A DNA stretch of 64,000 nt from Mycolicibacterium cosmeticum. Its GTDB lineage: Bacteria > Actinomycetota > Actinomycetes > Mycobacteriales > Mycobacteriaceae. Shown piece after piece: positions 1-9,038 of the stretch (position 1 is the stretch's first letter; every line of letters begins with the position of its first letter). The stretch lies in contig JACPVS010000026.1 in the NCBI GenBank assembly GCA_016197365.1, positions 62,001 through 126,000 of the forward strand, in the 5' to 3' direction. Made by a program: the position numbers and the translations under genes. Below the pieces are notes generated by a model. The model did not search any database. It was given only the letters and a program-made list of their open reading frames with translations, and was not told the DNA's origin.

Positions 1-354
1 CAGAACCTGGGCATCGTGGGGTTCACCACCATCCTTCAGGCGGACACCGACGGTACGTTGCCCGCGGGTCAGGTTGCTCTCACCGACCCGCCCGCCGGCA
101 CGTCGATGGATGCCGACGCGCCGGTCACCCTGAAGGTCTCCCGCGGCAATCAGCTCGAGATGCCCGACCTACGGGGACTGTTCTACGGCGACGCGCTGCA
201 GCAGCTGCAGTCCCGCGGCTTCACCGGGAACTTCCAGAAAGGTCCCGACGTCGACGCGGGCGGGCAGAGCCGCGCCAAGGTGGTGCAGCAGGACCCGGCG
301 CCCAAGACCGGGGTGAATCGTGACGGCACCGTCACGGTGAACTACGGATCCTGA
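1..354 (+). CDS. PASTA-domain C-terminus of a PknB-like Ser/Thr kinase (5' truncated by window)
   Basis: The reading frame is already open at base 1, so only about 117 C-terminal residues are present. They contain one full and one partial PASTA repeat: a DPPAG turn, then SRGNQLEMPDLRG, then DVDAGGQSRAKVVQQDPAP and GVNRDGTVTVNYGS at the end. This closely resembles the recalled end of mycobacterial PknB (GNQFVMPDLSG, DVDAGG, GVNRDG), where extracellular PASTA repeats bind peptidoglycan fragments and steer a cytoplasmic kinase. In M. tuberculosis pknB lies next to pbpA/rodA near oriC; the neighbours here differ, so this is more likely a paralogue. The kinase and membrane segments lie outside the window, so kinase identity is inferred from the tail alone. 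Confidence 0.8.
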   Translation, partial: QNLGIVGFTTILQADTDGTLPAGQVALTDPPAGTSMDADAPVTLKVSRGNQLEMPDLRGLFYGDALQQLQSRGFTGNFQKGPDVDAGGQSRAKVVQQDPAPKTGVNRDGTVTVNYGS

Positions 355-608
355 GCACTCACCGGCATTTACATAGGCAGACACATACAACCTGCCAATT
401 CGCTGGGAACACCCGCCACGCGCGTAAATAACGCCTGCAGTGGGCCTTTCGCCGACCGCAGGCACCCCGGCGACACGTGACCGGCCGACGGTTTGGACTC
501 TCTCATCGTTACCCTATATAACTATTAATGTTTAAAGGGCCTGCGCAGCGGCAATATTTACTGGCAGGGACCCACTGTGGTCGACATAAAATACATAGGG
601 GAATGAAT

Positions 609-854
609 ATGAAGAACCTGACCTGTGCATCGCTGATCGGACTGTCCTGCGCCGCCGTGGCATTGACCGGGCTGGTGGGCACCACCTTGAGCACGGATGA
701 CCCGATGCACTCCGCCGCGGGCATGGAGACCGGCGTCACGGTCACCAACTCACCGTCCGCACCGCAGGACGTGCGCCCGCCGATGGTGAGCGCGGCCCCG
801 CAGATCACCGGCCCCGCGCCCCTGCCCTCCGAAGAGCAGGGACTGCCGGGCTAA
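609..854 (+). CDS. Small exported hypothetical protein, 81 aa
   Basis: MKNLTCASLIGLSCAAVALT starts a clear signal peptide (Lys near the N-terminus, then a hydrophobic Ala/Leu core). A short Pro/Ser/Thr-rich mature part follows with no recognisable domain. The ATG at 609 is chosen over the in-frame ATG at 603 because AGGGG at 597-601 stands 7 nt from it. The upstream 250 bp is unusually A/T-rich for this genome and probably holds the promoter. Its stop codon overlaps the stop of the convergent CopD-CtaG gene in the tetranucleotide CTAA. No family was recognised. Confidence 0.6.
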   Translation: MKNLTCASLIGLSCAAVALTGLVGTTLSTDDPMHSAAGMETGVTVTNSPSAPQDVRPPMVSAAPQITGPAPLPSEEQGLPG

Positions 855-2848
855 CTGCGACCGGACTCCTGCTCGGCCAGCTTCGCCAGCATGGCGTTGT
901 AGGCGGCCAGGTCGGCGTCGTCGTCGCGGTCGGCGGCCCGGTCCAGTCGGGTGGCGGTGCGGTTGTCACTGCGCCGCCACTGGATCAAGAGCGCCAGCAT
1001 CACCAGGACCAGCGGCACCTCACCGGCAGACCAGGCGATGCCGCCGCCGAGTCGCTGATCACCGAGCAGGTCGGTGTGCCAGTACAGCTGCAGTGACTTG
1101 TAGAAGCCCTCGGCCATCACGGTCTGGGTGCCCATCAGCACGACACCGAAGAAGGCGTGCAGCGGCAACGACCCGAACACCATCCCTAGCTTGGCCAGCG
1201 ACGGGATGGGTCGCGGCGTCGGGTCGATGCCGATGACCACCCAATAGAACAGGTAGCCGCTCAGTAGGAAGTGCAGGTTCATCGCGACGTGCGCGGCGTG
1301 CAGACCCGCGACCGCATCGAAGATCCCGCCGAAATACAGCCCGTAGAAGCCGCCGACGAACAGCGCGGTCGCCACGAACGGATTGGTGAGGATCTGTGAA
1401 GCCCGACTGTGCAGCGCAGCCAGCAGCCACTCCCGCATACCGGGCGGTCCTGCGCGCCCCGCGGCCGGAAGGGCGCGCAGCGCCAGCGTCACCGGCGCAC
1501 CGAGCACCAGCAGCACCGGCGAGAGCATGGACAGCAGCATGTGGGCGCCCATGTGCATGCTGAACATCGCCGGCATGTAGCGGCCCAGCCCCGACGACGT
1601 CGCGAACAACAGCACCGCGCACCCACACAGCCAGGCGATGGTCCGCCCGACCGGCCACGCGTCACCGCGCCGCCGCAACCGGATCACGCCGGCCACGTAC
1701 ACGGCGGCGAACAGGATCGCGGCGGTGCCGAAGATCAGATCGAAGCGCCAGTCGAACAGGATGCGCGCGACGGTTGGCGGGCCGGCCAGGTCGTAGCCGA
1801 TCTCGACGGCGGTGACCGACGGGTTGAACACAGGCGGCGGGGGCGGCGGGGTGCGACCCAGTGCGACGGCGATGCCGAACGTGAGGCCGAACACCAGCGA
1901 TTCGACGAGGGCCAGCTGGATCAACGGACGCCGGTTGTCGGGATCCTCGGTGAGCGCCCTGACCGAGCGGCGGCGCTGCACAAACCCGAGCACCCCGAGC
2001 GCGAGCAGGGCCGTGACCTTGCCGACGACCAGCCAGCCGTAATTGGTGTGCAGCAGGTCGGCCGGGCGGATCCGGACGAAGGCGTTGATGACCCCGGAGA
2101 ACCCCATCGCGACGAAGCAACACAGCGCGATCGCGGAGAAGCGCCGCGCCGCGAGATCGGTGTGCGCCCCGCCGCGGAACGCCAACGCCCACAGGGCCAG
2201 CAGCCCACCGGCCCACACCACGCCGGCGACCAGGTGGATGAACAGACTGTTGGTGGCCAGGTCGTGCGAGCCGCCGGCCGAGGAGTGCCCGGACAGTGCG
2301 AGCGGCACCAGCGTGAACACCGACCCGGCGAACAGCAGCGGCGTCCACGACCAGCGCAGCACCGGGATGCTCACGACGGTGACGACGGCGGCGAACAGGG
2401 CCGTCCACCGCCAGGTGCCCGCCGTCTCCACCAAGCTGGCGACCGACCAGATATCGGACAGGCTGAGCCGTCTGGCCAGCGGTTGACCGGTGATGTCGGA
2501 CACCGTCAGCGGCACCAGCAGCACGGCGCACACCGTCCACACGCCGGAGGCCAGCGTGCCCGTGCGCAGGGCCCGGTAGCCTGCCACGTCCAGCACACCA
2601 CTGGATTGCGGCGGCACCAGGAACGCGGCCAACAGGAACGAGCCGACCGCGACGGCCGCGGCGATCTCCCCCGCCGCGCGCACGAACGGCAGCCCATACG
2701 TGGTGACGGGACCCGGGTCCGGAAGGCCCGTCGCTGTCAGCGCGTCGGCCAGCGACAGCCCGCCCAAACCCGCCGCCACGGCACCGCCGAGTACCGCGAC
2801 GCCGAACAGAACGGGCCACGCGGCACTCCGGGTCGTGGGGGCAGTCAT
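851..2848 (-). CDS. CopD-CtaG fusion membrane protein (copper import / cytochrome c oxidase assembly)
   Basis: A polytopic membrane protein of about 665 aa. The N-terminal half has CopD-like membrane segments, with conserved His around GHSSAGGSHDLATNSLFIH. The C-terminal half, from about residue 390, is CtaG/caa3-type with the typical YMPAMFSMHMGAHMLLSML stretch. CopD proteins move copper and CtaG proteins help deliver it to cytochrome oxidase, so a role in metallating respiratory oxidase is likely. M. tuberculosis has a comparable fusion elsewhere (Rv0102, recalled). The ATG at 2848 is used; an in-frame TTG at 2875 would instead overlap the plsB stop. Either start leaves it positioned to be co-transcribed with the lipid genes. 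Confidence 0.85.
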   Translation of the reverse strand: MTAPTTRSAAWPVLFGVAVLGGAVAAGLGGLSLADALTATGLPDPGPVTTYGLPFVRAAGEIAAAVAVGSFLLAAFLVPPQSSGVLDVAGYRALRTGTLASGVWTVCAVLLVPLTVSDITGQPLARRLSLSDIWSVASLVETAGTWRWTALFAAVVTVVSIPVLRWSWTPLLFAGSVFTLVPLALSGHSSAGGSHDLATNSLFIHLVAGVVWAGGLLALWALAFRGGAHTDLAARRFSAIALCCFVAMGFSGVINAFVRIRPADLLHTNYGWLVVGKVTALLALGVLGFVQRRRSVRALTEDPDNRRPLIQLALVESLVFGLTFGIAVALGRTPPPPPPVFNPSVTAVEIGYDLAGPPTVARILFDWRFDLIFGTAAILFAAVYVAGVIRLRRRGDAWPVGRTIAWLCGCAVLLFATSSGLGRYMPAMFSMHMGAHMLLSMLSPVLLVLGAPVTLALRALPAAGRAGPPGMREWLLAALHSRASQILTNPFVATALFVGGFYGLYFGGIFDAVAGLHAAHVAMNLHFLLSGYLFYWVVIGIDPTPRPIPSLAKLGMVFGSLPLHAFFGVVLMGTQTVMAEGFYKSLQLYWHTDLLGDQRLGGGIAWSAGEVPLVLVMLALLIQWRRSDNRTATRLDRAADRDDDADLAAYNAMLAKLAEQESGRS

Positions 2849-2871
2849 CCCACCAGCGTATGGGGTGACCC

Positions 2872-5214
2872 TCAAGCGTCAGCTGTGTGCCGGGCCGCCT
2901 GCTCCCGCTCGTAGAACTGCGCCCGTGATCCGGCCTCCACGGTGTCCATGTCGGTCAGGATGTCGCGCAACTCGCGAAGGAACTCCGCGCGCCGTTGCGA
3001 CAGGTCGGGGGCGCGGCCCAACAGCTTCTGGTCGGCCACCACCTGGCGGGCGGTGGTGAACAGCAGCGCGGACACCGACTCATTGCTGCGCACCTTGCCC
3101 TGGGCCACCTGCTGGCGGCCGACGCCGAGCGCCAGCTTGGTCAGCTCCTTCTCGGCGAGGTCGGCCGGGGCGTCGCGCAGGACGTCGGCCACGATCTCGT
3201 ACGCCTCCACGAACGGGCGCAGCATTGCCGAACCGAGCAGCGGACGCTTGGCCCGCAGCAGCGCCTCGATGCCCTCACGGCCCGACGCGATCTGCTCCTC
3301 CCAGTCCTGTGTCCACGACATCTCCTTGGTCAGGTTGTTGCGGAACGTCGCGGAGTCGGCGAAGTAGAAGTCGAACTTCAGCAGATCGCGTAGCCGCGCG
3401 GTCTGCGCCCAGAACACGTCGAGATGGTCGGCTTCGGCGCGGGCCGCGTGTGCCAGCGCCAGTTCGATGATCGAGGTCTCCAGGAATGACGCGATGAGCG
3501 TGTTCCGGTAGAACGCCGCCTCGTGCTCGTTCTGCGGTTCGATCAGCCACACCGGCTCGCGGCCACTGTCGATCCGGGTGACCGGGTGCCCACCGGAGAG
3601 CGCGTCGACCGCCGCCCGCACCCCGTCGGAGGTGCGCAACCGGAGCAGGCTGTTGGTCATCGGAGTTCCCTTGCGCTCCAGGTAATCCAACGAGTCCTGG
3701 AAGGTGCGGTGCAACTGGCCCAGCGTCAGCGCCACCCCGCGGGTGGTCAGCAGCAGCGCCGAAACCAGCCCGGTCGCGTTCACCGGGGTGACCGACTGGA
3801 TGCGCCACGCCACCTCGAACGCCATCTTCTGCATGGCCAGCCGTTTGGTGTCCGGGTTGGCGGTGATCGGGCCGCCCGGCTCGCCGAGGTACTGCCGCAT
3901 CGAGACCGCTTCGGGGAAGCGGACATAGATCTTGCCGTAGTTCCGCTCGCCCTGGGCCTTGACGAAGTTGTAGAGCCAGCTGAGCCCTTCCGGGGTCTTC
4001 TCGCCGCCGCGTGCGTACGCCGCGTACTCCTGGGTCTCGTGCAGCTGGTCGAAACTGATGGATACCGGCTGCAGCAGGATGTCCTCGCTGCGGCCGTCGA
4101 GGTAGGCATCCGCGACGTAGGACAGCAGACCGAGCTTGGGCGGCAACATCTTTCCGGTGCGTGACCGGGTGCCTTCGATGGACCAGTTCAGGTTGAAGCG
4201 CTTCTCCACGATGTACCCGACGAATTGGCGCAGCACGTACTTGTACAGCGGGTCGTCGAGCTTGCGGCGCAGGAAGATCACCCCGGAATGCCGGAAGATC
4301 GGCCCCATGAACCCGAAGGACAGGTTGATCCCGGCGAAGGTGTGTACCGGCGGTAACCGGTTCTCCTGCATGGCAACCGGGACGATCACCCCGTCCAGAT
4401 AGGAGCGGTGCGAGAACAGCAGGACCGCCGGATGGATCTCCAGCGAGCCGCGCATGGCCTCGATCTCGGCGCGGTCGTAGTCGATGTTGGGGTCGAAACC
4501 GCGGCTGAAGATGGCGCGGCCCATGGTCGGGATGAGGTCGACGGAGAACCGGCTCCACCCGGTGGACAGCTCATCCAGCATCTCGCCGGCCTGCTCCACG
4601 GTCGCACCCGGAATCTTGTCCAGGCCCTCCCGGAACCGGGCCGAGGCCAACATCTCCGGCTTGACCAGCCGCGGCGACTTGTACTCCGGGCCCAGCAGCC
4701 GCAGTTCGACCCGTTCAATCGCCAGAATGGCGCGACGGATGACGAAACGTGCGAATTCACGCGGGTTCTCGGCGGTGGTGGTGTCGTTCCACTGCTGGCG
4801 CAGCTCGGACACCTTGGCCGGCTCCCCGGCCACCACGCGGGCCCGCGACGGGTCCTTGCGCAGGATGCGGTGCTGCAACAATTCGGGCGGCCGGTAGGTG
4901 TCGCGGCCGGAGATGAGGGACACCACCTTGGACCGGGTGGGCAGTCCGCCGGGCACCCAGAACACCCGCACCGGAACCACCGACCGGTCCGGGTCGGCCG
5001 AGAGCTTCTCGACGAGTTGCGCCAGCACGGTGGGCGGCGGATCGTCGGTGGCGGGCAGGTGCAGCACCTCGACCCGGGCGTCGGGGCGGTCCCTGCGCTG
5101 CTGCTGCAGCCAATCCTTGAGCAACTCCTGCTCGGCAGGCGAACCGACCGAGGCGAGCACCAGGGTGTCCCCGGTCGGGTGGAAGCTGTCGATGTCGCCG
5201 GAACGCCTTGTCAT
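2872..5214 (-). CDS. plsB: Glycerol-3-phosphate acyltransferase PlsB
   Basis: A 780-aa protein of the membrane-bound GPAT family, which transfers an acyl chain to sn-1 of glycerol-3-phosphate, the first step of phospholipid and triacylglycerol synthesis. The four acyltransferase blocks are visible: HRSYLD (HX4D catalytic motif, about residue 268), GPIFRHSGVIFLRR, EGTRSRTGK (about 345) and ILLQPVSISFDQ. Length and neighbours match M. tuberculosis plsB2 (Rv2482c). The ATG at 5214 overlaps the plsC stop as ATGA, so the two are translationally coupled. Confidence 0.95.
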   Translation of the reverse strand: MTRRSGDIDSFHPTGDTLVLASVGSPAEQELLKDWLQQQRRDRPDARVEVLHLPATDDPPPTVLAQLVEKLSADPDRSVVPVRVFWVPGGLPTRSKVVSLISGRDTYRPPELLQHRILRKDPSRARVVAGEPAKVSELRQQWNDTTTAENPREFARFVIRRAILAIERVELRLLGPEYKSPRLVKPEMLASARFREGLDKIPGATVEQAGEMLDELSTGWSRFSVDLIPTMGRAIFSRGFDPNIDYDRAEIEAMRGSLEIHPAVLLFSHRSYLDGVIVPVAMQENRLPPVHTFAGINLSFGFMGPIFRHSGVIFLRRKLDDPLYKYVLRQFVGYIVEKRFNLNWSIEGTRSRTGKMLPPKLGLLSYVADAYLDGRSEDILLQPVSISFDQLHETQEYAAYARGGEKTPEGLSWLYNFVKAQGERNYGKIYVRFPEAVSMRQYLGEPGGPITANPDTKRLAMQKMAFEVAWRIQSVTPVNATGLVSALLLTTRGVALTLGQLHRTFQDSLDYLERKGTPMTNSLLRLRTSDGVRAAVDALSGGHPVTRIDSGREPVWLIEPQNEHEAAFYRNTLIASFLETSIIELALAHAARAEADHLDVFWAQTARLRDLLKFDFYFADSATFRNNLTKEMSWTQDWEEQIASGREGIEALLRAKRPLLGSAMLRPFVEAYEIVADVLRDAPADLAEKELTKLALGVGRQQVAQGKVRSNESVSALLFTTARQVVADQKLLGRAPDLSQRRAEFLRELRDILTDMDTVEAGSRAQFYEREQAARHTADA

Positions 5215-6716
5215 GGACGGCCTTCCGGGGAAGGCGTCTGCGTGGTGCGTCTGTACAAGGGAACGTCGGGAAGCTCGTCATGCGGCCAGGACAACAAGGT
5301 GTCCAGGTAGAGCTGACGAATCTCGGCGATGCGCTCGGACAGGTTGTCGTGGGTCCAGTCATCGGTGGAGATGGGCGGGAACACCGCGACATCGACGGTG
5401 CCTGCGTTGAACGTGCTGGAGTCGCGGGCGGCGATCACCTCGGCGTTGCGGATCACGATCGGCACGATCGGGATACCGGCGGCCATCGCGATCCGGAACG
5501 GCCCCTTCTTGAAGGGGCCGACCTCGGTGGTGTCCAGCCGGGTGCCCTCCGGCGCGATCATGATGGAAAGCCCTTTGCGGGCAAGCTCTTCCACCTTACG
5601 CAGACCCTCGACAGCGGCCTGGGTGTCGTCGCGGTCGATGAACGCCGCGTCCATCACCTTGCCCAGCGGCCCCATCAACGGGTTCTTCTCGAGCTCCTTC
5701 TTTCCCACGCTGGTGAAGTTGTCCTTCACCAACCGGCCCGCGATGAACGGGTCGGCCTGATTGCGGTGGTTGAAGAGGAACACCGCGGGACGCTGGGCGG
5801 TCAGGTTCTCCTCACCCAGCACGTTGAGCTCGATGCCCGTGGTGGCCATGAGCAGCCTGCTCCAGTTCGAGGTGAAGAAGTTGACGCCCGTGCGCTTGTT
5901 GCGGGTGAGTAGCCCCAGGCCGATCGCGCCGGCCGCGACCGTCGGGATGGTGGCGAGGCTGGCCAGGGTGCGCAGCTGCGCCACCGGACTGCTGCCGCTG
6001 CGGCTGCTGAACTTCAGGATGGGCCAGCCACGCTTGAGCGCGACCGCGGCCAGTTTGCCCGCCGGATTGGTGGGACGCGGGTTGCCCACCACGTACATCA
6101 GCGCAACATCCTCGTCGCCGTCGGCGTAGAAATAACTCTGAGTCAGATCGACCCCGTTGGCGGCTGAGAATTGTTGCACCGCATGCGCTTTGCCCGGACC
6201 CCAGATGATCGGCTGCTGCACCTCACCGGTGATCAGGCCTTCGTCGTCCACCTCGAACTTGTTGCACAACACCTTGTCGATCCCGAGGAATTTGGCGACG
6301 GGCTCGACCTGGACCGTCAACGCCGACGAACTCAGCACCACGGTGTGTCCGCGGGCCATGTGCGCTTTGACCATGGCCCGCATCTCGGGATAGACGCGGT
6401 CGCGGACGTGCTGCACGAACAGCCGCTCCCCCAGTTCGTCCAGATCGGACAACGAGTTTCCGTGCAGCATCCGGGCGCCCTTGCCGATCAGGTCTTCGAA
6501 CTCCGAGCGGCCCAGTTGGTGGTTGAGCCCGGCCTGCACCATGCCGATGAACTCGCCGACACTCATCTGGCCGCGCCTCAGCCGGTCCTGGGTCATCAGC
6601 ACGCCGGTGAACCCGGCGACCAGGGTGCCGTCCAAGTCGAAGAACGCGCCGATTCCCGGTCCAGGTGGGCTGGCCTCGATCTCGGCGACCGTCCCGGGCA
6701 GTCGTGCGTCACTCAT
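5211..6716 (-). CDS. plsC: HAD-hydrolase / 1-acylglycerol-3-phosphate acyltransferase PlsC (bifunctional)
   Basis: A 501-aa two-domain protein. The N-terminal HAD-IB phosphatase domain shows FFDLDGTL (about residue 25, nucleophile Asp) and VVLSSSALT. The C-terminal acyltransferase domain shows NHRNQADPF (HX4D, about residue 317) and APEGTRLDT. It would make phosphatidic acid from lysophosphatidic acid; the HAD part could dephosphorylate a lipid or serine-type phosphate, which is not known here. It corresponds to Rv2483c. The ATG at 6716 overlaps the upstream acyltransferase stop (ATGA), so this is the middle gene of a coupled three-gene lipid operon. Confidence 0.93.
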   Translation of the reverse strand: MSDARLPGTVAEIEASPPGPGIGAFFDLDGTLVAGFTGVLMTQDRLRRGQMSVGEFIGMVQAGLNHQLGRSEFEDLIGKGARMLHGNSLSDLDELGERLFVQHVRDRVYPEMRAMVKAHMARGHTVVLSSSALTVQVEPVAKFLGIDKVLCNKFEVDDEGLITGEVQQPIIWGPGKAHAVQQFSAANGVDLTQSYFYADGDEDVALMYVVGNPRPTNPAGKLAAVALKRGWPILKFSSRSGSSPVAQLRTLASLATIPTVAAGAIGLGLLTRNKRTGVNFFTSNWSRLLMATTGIELNVLGEENLTAQRPAVFLFNHRNQADPFIAGRLVKDNFTSVGKKELEKNPLMGPLGKVMDAAFIDRDDTQAAVEGLRKVEELARKGLSIMIAPEGTRLDTTEVGPFKKGPFRIAMAAGIPIVPIVIRNAEVIAARDSSTFNAGTVDVAVFPPISTDDWTHDNLSERIAEIRQLYLDTLLSWPHDELPDVPLYRRTTQTPSPEGRP

Positions 6717-8182
6717 TTATCGGCACTTCCGTTCGATGACACGGTGTCGGATGCAGCGAAGGACGCCGCCACGGCGCGACTCTCGCCGCCGAGGGCCAGG
6801 ATCTCGTCGAAACCCCGGAGCAGGCTGTCGGCCCACAACGCGTCGTCGGCGAAGGCGGCCCGGTCGTAGCGGGTGGTGACGGTGACGAAGCCGCCGCGCG
6901 ACACCAGCACCGTCATCATCGCCACGCCCGGCAGCGGGCCGAGGCCGTAGTGCCGCAACACCTTTGCCCCGGCGATGAAGGTGTCGCCGGGATACACCGG
7001 CACGTTGCTGGCCTGCACGTCGGAGTTGACCACCGAGCCGGCGGCCGATTCCAGGACGGCGTCGGGCAGGAAGCTGACGAACGGCGCCAGCGTGCCCACC
7101 ATGTCCATGGCGCGTTCCTCGCGCTTGCTGGTCATCTGTGAGCGGATCACCTTGATCCGACGTTCGGGATCGGCGATACCGACCGGCGCCGCGAGATTGA
7201 TTCCGGCAAAACGATTTCCGCCGGCGGGATCGTCGTCGGCGCGCAGGTTCACCGGGACCGCCATCGGCAGGGTGTCGATCGGGATGCCCTTGGCCTCGTG
7301 GTAGTGCCGCAGCGCGCCGCACAAGCCGGCGAGGTAAGCGTCGTTGATGGAACCGCCCGCGGCCTTGGCGGCCCGGTGGAAGTCGGAGAAGACGATGTCG
7401 ATGGCCTCGCTGCGCGAGTTCAGGCTGCGGCGGCGCAGCAGCGGCGAGTGGTCGGCGACGGGGCGGGACACCCGGGCGGTCGACAGCGCGTAGTCCACCA
7501 CGCCGCTGACCGTGGCGGCCGGATCACGCACCACGTTGGTGACCGCGTGCACGGCACCGCCGAGCAGGCCGAGCACGCTGTTGGTGATCTTCATCGGTAG
7601 CCGGTTGATGCCCAGTTTCATCAGGTCGGTGGCGGAGAGATCCTGCGGAATCGGCAGGGGCGCAAGCTCACCGACGGGGGTATCCCGTTCCAGGGTGTAG
7701 ATGTTGGCGAACATCTCGACGGTGCCGACCCCGTCGGCGACGGCATGGCTCAGGTGCAGGATGGTCGCGGCGCGTCCGTCGGCCAGACCCTCGACCAGGG
7801 TGGCCGTCCACAGCGGCCGGGTGATGTCCATCGGCGTCTGCAGCGCGACCTCGGCGAGGTCGAGAACCTGCCGCAAGGTGCCCGGTTCGGGGGCCCGGAC
7901 CCGGCGCACATGGAAGTCCAGGTTGAAGTCGGGGTCGACCACCCAACGCGGTGACGCCGTCGGCAGCGTCGGCATGACCACTTTCTGGCGTAACCGAAGA
8001 ACCTTGCGCGACGCCTGCTCGAACACCGCGCGGAACTGCTCCCAATCAGGAGTGACGTCAAGCAGTTCGACGCCCATGATGCCCGACCGGGTCCGTGGAT
8101 TGGCCTCCCCGCGGTGCAGCAGGGTGTCGATGCCGTTCAATTTCTGGGGCAACCCCGCCGCATCCAACGGCACATTGCTCAT
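6713..8182 (-). CDS. WS/DGAT-family acyltransferase (triacylglycerol/wax ester synthase type)
   Basis: About 489 aa, WS/DGAT/MGAT family, corresponding to Rv2484c. The active-site block HHxxxDG reads SHAVADG (about residue 144): the second, catalytic His and DG are kept while the first His is Ser. Such proteins acylate diacylglycerol or alcohols at the membrane or lipid-droplet surface. Being first in an operon with plsC and plsB fits a pathway from glycerol-3-phosphate to storage lipid. The ATG at 8182 is chosen because AGGAGGAG at 8191-8198 lies 8 nt upstream; a longer frame to 8236 is open but has no such site. Confidence 0.88.
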   Translation of the reverse strand: MSNVPLDAAGLPQKLNGIDTLLHRGEANPRTRSGIMGVELLDVTPDWEQFRAVFEQASRKVLRLRQKVVMPTLPTASPRWVVDPDFNLDFHVRRVRAPEPGTLRQVLDLAEVALQTPMDITRPLWTATLVEGLADGRAATILHLSHAVADGVGTVEMFANIYTLERDTPVGELAPLPIPQDLSATDLMKLGINRLPMKITNSVLGLLGGAVHAVTNVVRDPAATVSGVVDYALSTARVSRPVADHSPLLRRRSLNSRSEAIDIVFSDFHRAAKAAGGSINDAYLAGLCGALRHYHEAKGIPIDTLPMAVPVNLRADDDPAGGNRFAGINLAAPVGIADPERRIKVIRSQMTSKREERAMDMVGTLAPFVSFLPDAVLESAAGSVVNSDVQASNVPVYPGDTFIAGAKVLRHYGLGPLPGVAMMTVLVSRGGFVTVTTRYDRAAFADDALWADSLLRGFDEILALGGESRAVAASFAASDTVSSNGSADK

Positions 8183-8301
8183 CGCGCGTACTCCTCCTGT
8201 ATGACGCTCTCCCGGCGGCCGCCATACGGCGTCCACGCTAGTCCGCGCTGCGGTGGCGTGGCGCGGGTTTCGTAGCTGTCGACGGGCGCATCACACTGGC
8301 G

Positions 8302-8754
8302 TCATGCCGAGGCGCGATGCGCATCGATGGGCGGGATCGGTTCAGGCAGGTCGCGAAATGCCGAGGCATCCAGGATTCGCTTCTGCTGACCGTTCTTGGC
8401 CGGCGTGATGCGGAGGGCGACGGAGGCGTTGTGGTCGGCCGGCCTGATGTAGTAGCACTCGTCGGTCTCCGGGCAATAGAGGCACAGTGCGTCGACAGCT
8501 TCTTTGTCGATCGGCGAACTGTGCACACCATGGCGGTCGGACCATGTGGTCCGTAGATCCAGTCTGACCGCACCCGCCCGCGCCGACCGGTACTTCACCT
8601 GAATGCGGTAAAACGTTCCCGCCTCGTATGCGACGAGGTCGAACGGCGCATGTTCGGTGGTGGGAAGCAAGACGTCGAACCCCTTGACGACGAGGTCCGC
8701 ATACGCCTTGGCGACGCCGAGGTCGCCCTTGTCTTTGGTGTGGTGTCGAGTCAT
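8302..8754 (-). CDS. Orphan PD-(D/E)XK nuclease-like protein (group I intron endonuclease-type fold)
   Basis: 150 aa. The pattern KGDLGVAKAYADLVVKGFDV, then APFDLVAY, then YRIQVKYR is that of the small PD-(D/E)XK domain found in intron-associated endonucleases (PDDEXK_5-like): a helix with acidic residues, the catalytic Asp of FDLVAY and the QVK variant of the E-x-K motif. A C-terminal part with CPETDECYYI follows. No methyltransferase, specificity subunit or intron is nearby, so the role is unknown; DNA repair or a host-defence nuclease are possible. It sits 100 bp from a tRNA-Arg gene, a common landing site for foreign DNA, but no integrase or repeated tRNA end was seen. Confidence 0.65.
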   Translation of the reverse strand: MTRHHTKDKGDLGVAKAYADLVVKGFDVLLPTTEHAPFDLVAYEAGTFYRIQVKYRSARAGAVRLDLRTTWSDRHGVHSSPIDKEAVDALCLYCPETDECYYIRPADHNASVALRITPAKNGQQKRILDASAFRDLPEPIPPIDAHRASA

Positions 8755-8854
8755 CGATCGCCCTGTCGGTCGGTTTCCACGCGTCCCTGCACAGCGGGCG
8801 CCTTGCTGTGAGAAATGGCGCCGGCGACGTGTAAATTACGGAGGTCTGTGCTTT

Positions 8855-8930
8855 GCCCCCGTGGCGCAATGGATAGCGCATCCGGTTTCTACCCGGTCGG
8901 TTGCAGGTTCGAGTCCTGTCGGGGGTACCA
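8855..8930 (+). tRNA. tRNA-Arg (anticodon TCT)
   Basis: A 76-nt cloverleaf: acceptor GCCCCCG pairs with CGGGGGT, D arm GCGC-AATGGATA-GCGC, anticodon loop TTTCTAC reading TCT, T loop GTTCGAGTC. The 3' CCA is encoded. The 27-43 pair is a T-T mismatch; the other stems close well. It would decode AGA. Confidence 0.93.
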
Positions 8931-9038
8931 ATCTCGATCAAATGTCTGTGCCGTTTCCCGTTGAGCGCACCATAACGCGACGGTCCGACAAACCCGTTTG
9001 GGCATCGCTGCGGGCACTCCATGTGTCACGCTGACCAC

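Noticed and set aside
1409..2914. Rightward 501-codon frame over CopD-CtaG
   Set aside because: Arg/Gln/His-rich antisense translation of a well-supported membrane protein gene.
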